From: a virus
Length of the DNA stretch: 31,808 nucleotides
Direction: 5' to 3' (one strand)
IMG/VR virus record: IMGVR_UViG_3300042288_001736
Location: 1 to 31,808 of that record
In this document: one piece after another, positions 30,481 to 31,808 of the stretch
Layout: every line of letters begins with the position of its first letter
Numbering within the stretch: position 1 is the stretch's first letter
Translations under genes and position numbers: made by a program
The notes under the pieces: model-generated
Told to the model about the DNA's origin: nothing
Seen by the model: the letters and a program-made list of their open reading frames with translations, nothing else
Database searches by the model: none

Positions 30481-30636
30481 CTATTTTTCTTTTTTATCGC
30501 GTTTTTGTTCTTGATATTTACGAGCTTTATCCAGGGCAGCTTTACGCTTCTCCTTATCATTCATCTCAGTACCGTCTTCTTTCTTTGCTTCTTTCTTCTT
30601 GAAGTGCTCAAGAAGTTCTGGTGGCATCTTACTCAT
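30481..30636 (-). CDS. 51-residue lysine-rich small protein
   Basis: It starts MSKMPPELLEHFKKKEAKKE and ends with a Lys/Arg/Glu-rich helix (RKAALDKARKYQEQKRDKKE). I remember very similar short proteins, with a MPPELLxxF opening, near head genes in cyanophages. The ATG overlaps the stop of the 53-residue gene (ATGA), so both are coupled. A single charged helix is likely. Function unknown. Confidence 0.65.
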   Translation of the reverse strand: MSKMPPELLEHFKKKEAKKEDGTEMNDKEKRKAALDKARKYQEQKRDKKEK

Positions 30637-30794
30637 TGATTTTGTGCTGCGTTATCACGGATACGGTTGACAAGCTCTTGATACTCGCGTGTACCTTTCT
30701 CTGGTAAACGAGTGCTCCTCCCTGGTCCAAAAACAATACCAGTTCGTAACTGTGACTCAGGAAAAGGATGTTGGTAGTTTGGTAATTGCTGCAT
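30633..30794 (-). CDS. 53-residue small protein
   Basis: It starts MQQLPNYQHPFPESQLRTGI and ends TREYQELVNRIRDNAAQNQ. The N-terminal half is Pro-rich and extended; the C-terminal half is a charged helix. It is coupled by ATGA to the 51-residue gene and follows the putative small terminase by five bases. No family recognised; the tight packing supports it as a real gene. Confidence 0.6.
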   Translation of the reverse strand: MQQLPNYQHPFPESQLRTGIVFGPGRSTRLPEKGTREYQELVNRIRDNAAQNQ

Positions 30795-30799
30795 TACTA

Positions 30800-31417
30800 C
30801 TATTCACTTAACTGCATTTTAGCCCATACTGACATTGATGCTTCTTGCAGAGGTCCTTCAATCGGATCATCTTTAAAAATCATTAACAACTCACGAATGG
30901 CTTGGTCAGCACCAGCCATCAACAAACCTTTGCGATCTTTATTAACTGTATAGTTTTCCACTTGGGCAATAGTACCGCGTAATTCTTTTTGCATGCCAGC
31001 AATACGCGCAACACCAGAATCACGTTTGACAGCAAAATTTTCAATATCTTCTCTAAGCTTTCTAATGTCTTCTTGCATCTCCATAATCTCAGCAAGAAGA
31101 ATACTTCTATGATCTGGCTTAGGATATCGTTCTAGAACCCAAGCCTCACATCCAGTAAGGGATCCGTTGTAACCAAGAAAACGAGCGTAAAGGTACGCTT
31201 CAATAATTGAGTTATTACTTTGTGCAAAAGAAACAAAACCTTCTTTCGTTGGTACGTCTAAATTATCTAACCAACGATTAAAGATTTTAATATCGATATG
31301 CTCGTTGAGACTGGCCGTAGTCTCGAGCTTCGTCTTCTTGTTTAAATCGTTGGGACTGTTCAGCAGAACCTCTTTGTTCTTCTGCACCCTTACCGATAGT
31401 TTCTCGCTCTTGTTCAC
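30800..31417 (-). CDS. Putative small terminase subunit (TerS), 205 residues
   Basis: Residues about 50-95 (VPTKEGFVSFAQSNNSIIEA, YLYARFLGYNGSLTGCEAWV) form a helical DNA-binding-like region. They are followed by a long coiled coil (LLAEIMEMQEDIRKLREDIE) and a C-terminal helix. That layout and the position just before the large terminase suggest TerS, which recognises phage DNA. I set the start at a GTG (31417) with GGAG seven bases before; a GTG at 31459 is also open. Either way the gene overlaps the upstream gene out of frame (31287-31417). No in-frame start exists after that overlap, so a frameshift fusion is also possible. Confidence 0.5.
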   Translation of the reverse strand: MNKSEKLSVRVQKNKEVLLNSPNDLNKKTKLETTASLNEHIDIKIFNRWLDNLDVPTKEGFVSFAQSNNSIIEAYLYARFLGYNGSLTGCEAWVLERYPKPDHRSILLAEIMEMQEDIRKLREDIENFAVKRDSGVARIAGMQKELRGTIAQVENYTVNKDRKGLLMAGADQAIRELLMIFKDDPIEGPLQEASMSVWAKMQLSE

Positions 31418-31535
31418 CAGCAGTCTCCATTTTCTTTTTGGAAAATTCGTAGGCGACACCAGCCGCCTGACGATATTTGTCTAGATCAAACCAGTCATCA
31501 ACATCGGTTTGTCCAGCGGGAACACTGCTAGTCAT
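31287..31535 (-). CDS. Small polar protein, 82 residues
   Basis: It starts MTSSVPAGQTDVDDWFDLDK, with a polar helix-rich rest (ETAGEQERETIGKGAEEQRG) ending QSQRAYRY. No motif is recognised. A TATAAT (31549-31544 on the minus strand) lies nine bases before the ATG, without a clear -35 or ribosome-binding site. It overlaps the putative small terminase out of frame by 131 bases. Confidence 0.55.
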   Translation of the reverse strand: MTSSVPAGQTDVDDWFDLDKYRQAAGVAYEFSKKKMETAGEQERETIGKGAEEQRGSAEQSQRFKQEDEARDYGQSQRAYRY

Positions 31536-31569
31536 AATAGCGAATTATACAGTTTACTGTTGGGAAGAA

Positions 31570-31698
31570 TCAGGAAGTTTTTTTATCCAACCGTTGTTGA
31601 TCACGTTTAGATGCTTCTAAACGCTCAAGAAGATTTCGATAGCTGTCAAGATTAAACTCTTGAGCGGGAGTTTGATCTTCTTGAATTGGTGTTTGCAT
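31570..31698 (-). CDS. 42-residue small protein with LLxRLEASK motif
   Basis: It starts MQTPIQEDQTPAQEFNLDSY. The C-terminal helix NLLERLEASKRDQQRLDKK closely matches the visible end of the upstream gene. The ATG overlaps that gene's TGA in a TGATG junction. A charged helix is likely. Function unknown. Confidence 0.6.
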   Translation of the reverse strand: MQTPIQEDQTPAQEFNLDSYRNLLERLEASKRDQQRLDKKTS

Positions 31699-31808
31699 CA
31701 GAAGTTAGACATCATACTGGCAAGACCACCGGCATAAATATCGCGGCGACCTTCGAGAGATTTTTGACGCTGTTGACGACCTTTTGAAGCTTCAAGACGA
31801 GCAAGCAG
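31698..31808 (-). CDS. Partial gene at the right edge, C-terminus only
   Basis: The last 36 residues are seen: LLARLEASKGRQQRQKSLEG, then RRDIYAGGLASMMSNF and TGA. The start lies beyond base 31808. The LLARLEASK helix matches the next gene, suggesting shared binding or a tandem duplication. It is the most upstream visible member of the minus-strand head operon. Confidence 0.65.
   Translation of the reverse strand: MLARLEASKGRQQRQKSLEGRRDIYAGGLASMMSNF

Noticed and set aside
31340-31346. TTTAAAC, a classic -1 frameshift heptamer, inside the overlap of the 82-residue gene and the putative small terminase
   Set aside because: Joining the 82-residue frame to the terminase frame needs a +1 shift. 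A -1 slip at this site would go the other way, so it cannot explain a fusion.

Overview
This window is most likely part of a tailed double-stranded DNA phage that infects cyanobacteria, probably marine picocyanobacteria, or a closely related uncultured virus. The evidence is a terminase, portal, scaffold and major capsid block; a GH24 endolysin; repeat-built tail fibres; a small basic protein family I know from cyanophages (11417-11794); and a protein resembling NblA, the phycobilisome-degradation adaptor. I see no tRNA, rRNA, CRISPR array or insertion sequence. No tail sheath or classic tape measure is recognisable, so I do not assign a tail morphology.

Layout. (1) 1-6016, minus strand: small genes, a free-standing HNH endonuclease, two tail-fibre genes with TVTGTT-type repeats, and a one-helix membrane protein. 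(2) 6072-8623, plus strand: a tightly coupled operon with a helix-turn-helix protein, two unknowns, a Dam-like methyltransferase homologue lacking its NPPY motif, and dCTP deaminase. (3) 8620-10691: a convergent cluster with overlapping plus-strand genes (one carries a DUF3310 domain), the NblA-like gene and the endolysin. (4) 10741-14860, minus: a small basic protein, two HNH genes, the cyanophage basic protein and a 900-residue putative virion protein. (5) 14934-15681: a small HTH gene facing what looks like a decayed tyrosine recombinase, perhaps a relic lysogeny module. (6) 15709-21352, minus: a run of virion proteins, two with possible cell-wall hydrolase domains. (7) 21379-24804, minus: a capsid unit (major capsid, neighbouring structural protein, helix-hairpin-helix protein) with its own putative promoter and terminator. 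(8) 24797-31808, minus: scaffold, portal, small genes, large terminase, a possible small terminase and more small genes.

The most striking features are in the head module. First, the capsid gene appears to be split after its fourth codon by an 820-nt group I intron. The P, Q, R and S core boxes are readable, as are a P1 helix with the U-G pair at the 5' splice site, a GNRA-capped P2 and a P9 hairpin. An HNH homing-endonuclease gene lies antisense inside the P1 loop. Second, the portal frame stays open for 602 nt across the start of the scaffold gene in another frame, and a GC-rich block matches that overlap. Other items are start codons inside perfect inverted repeats, an operator-like palindrome in the capsid promoter, a stop-interrupted in-frame extension, and motifs shared between neighbouring proteins.

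All protein identities come from reading motifs; no database search was possible.
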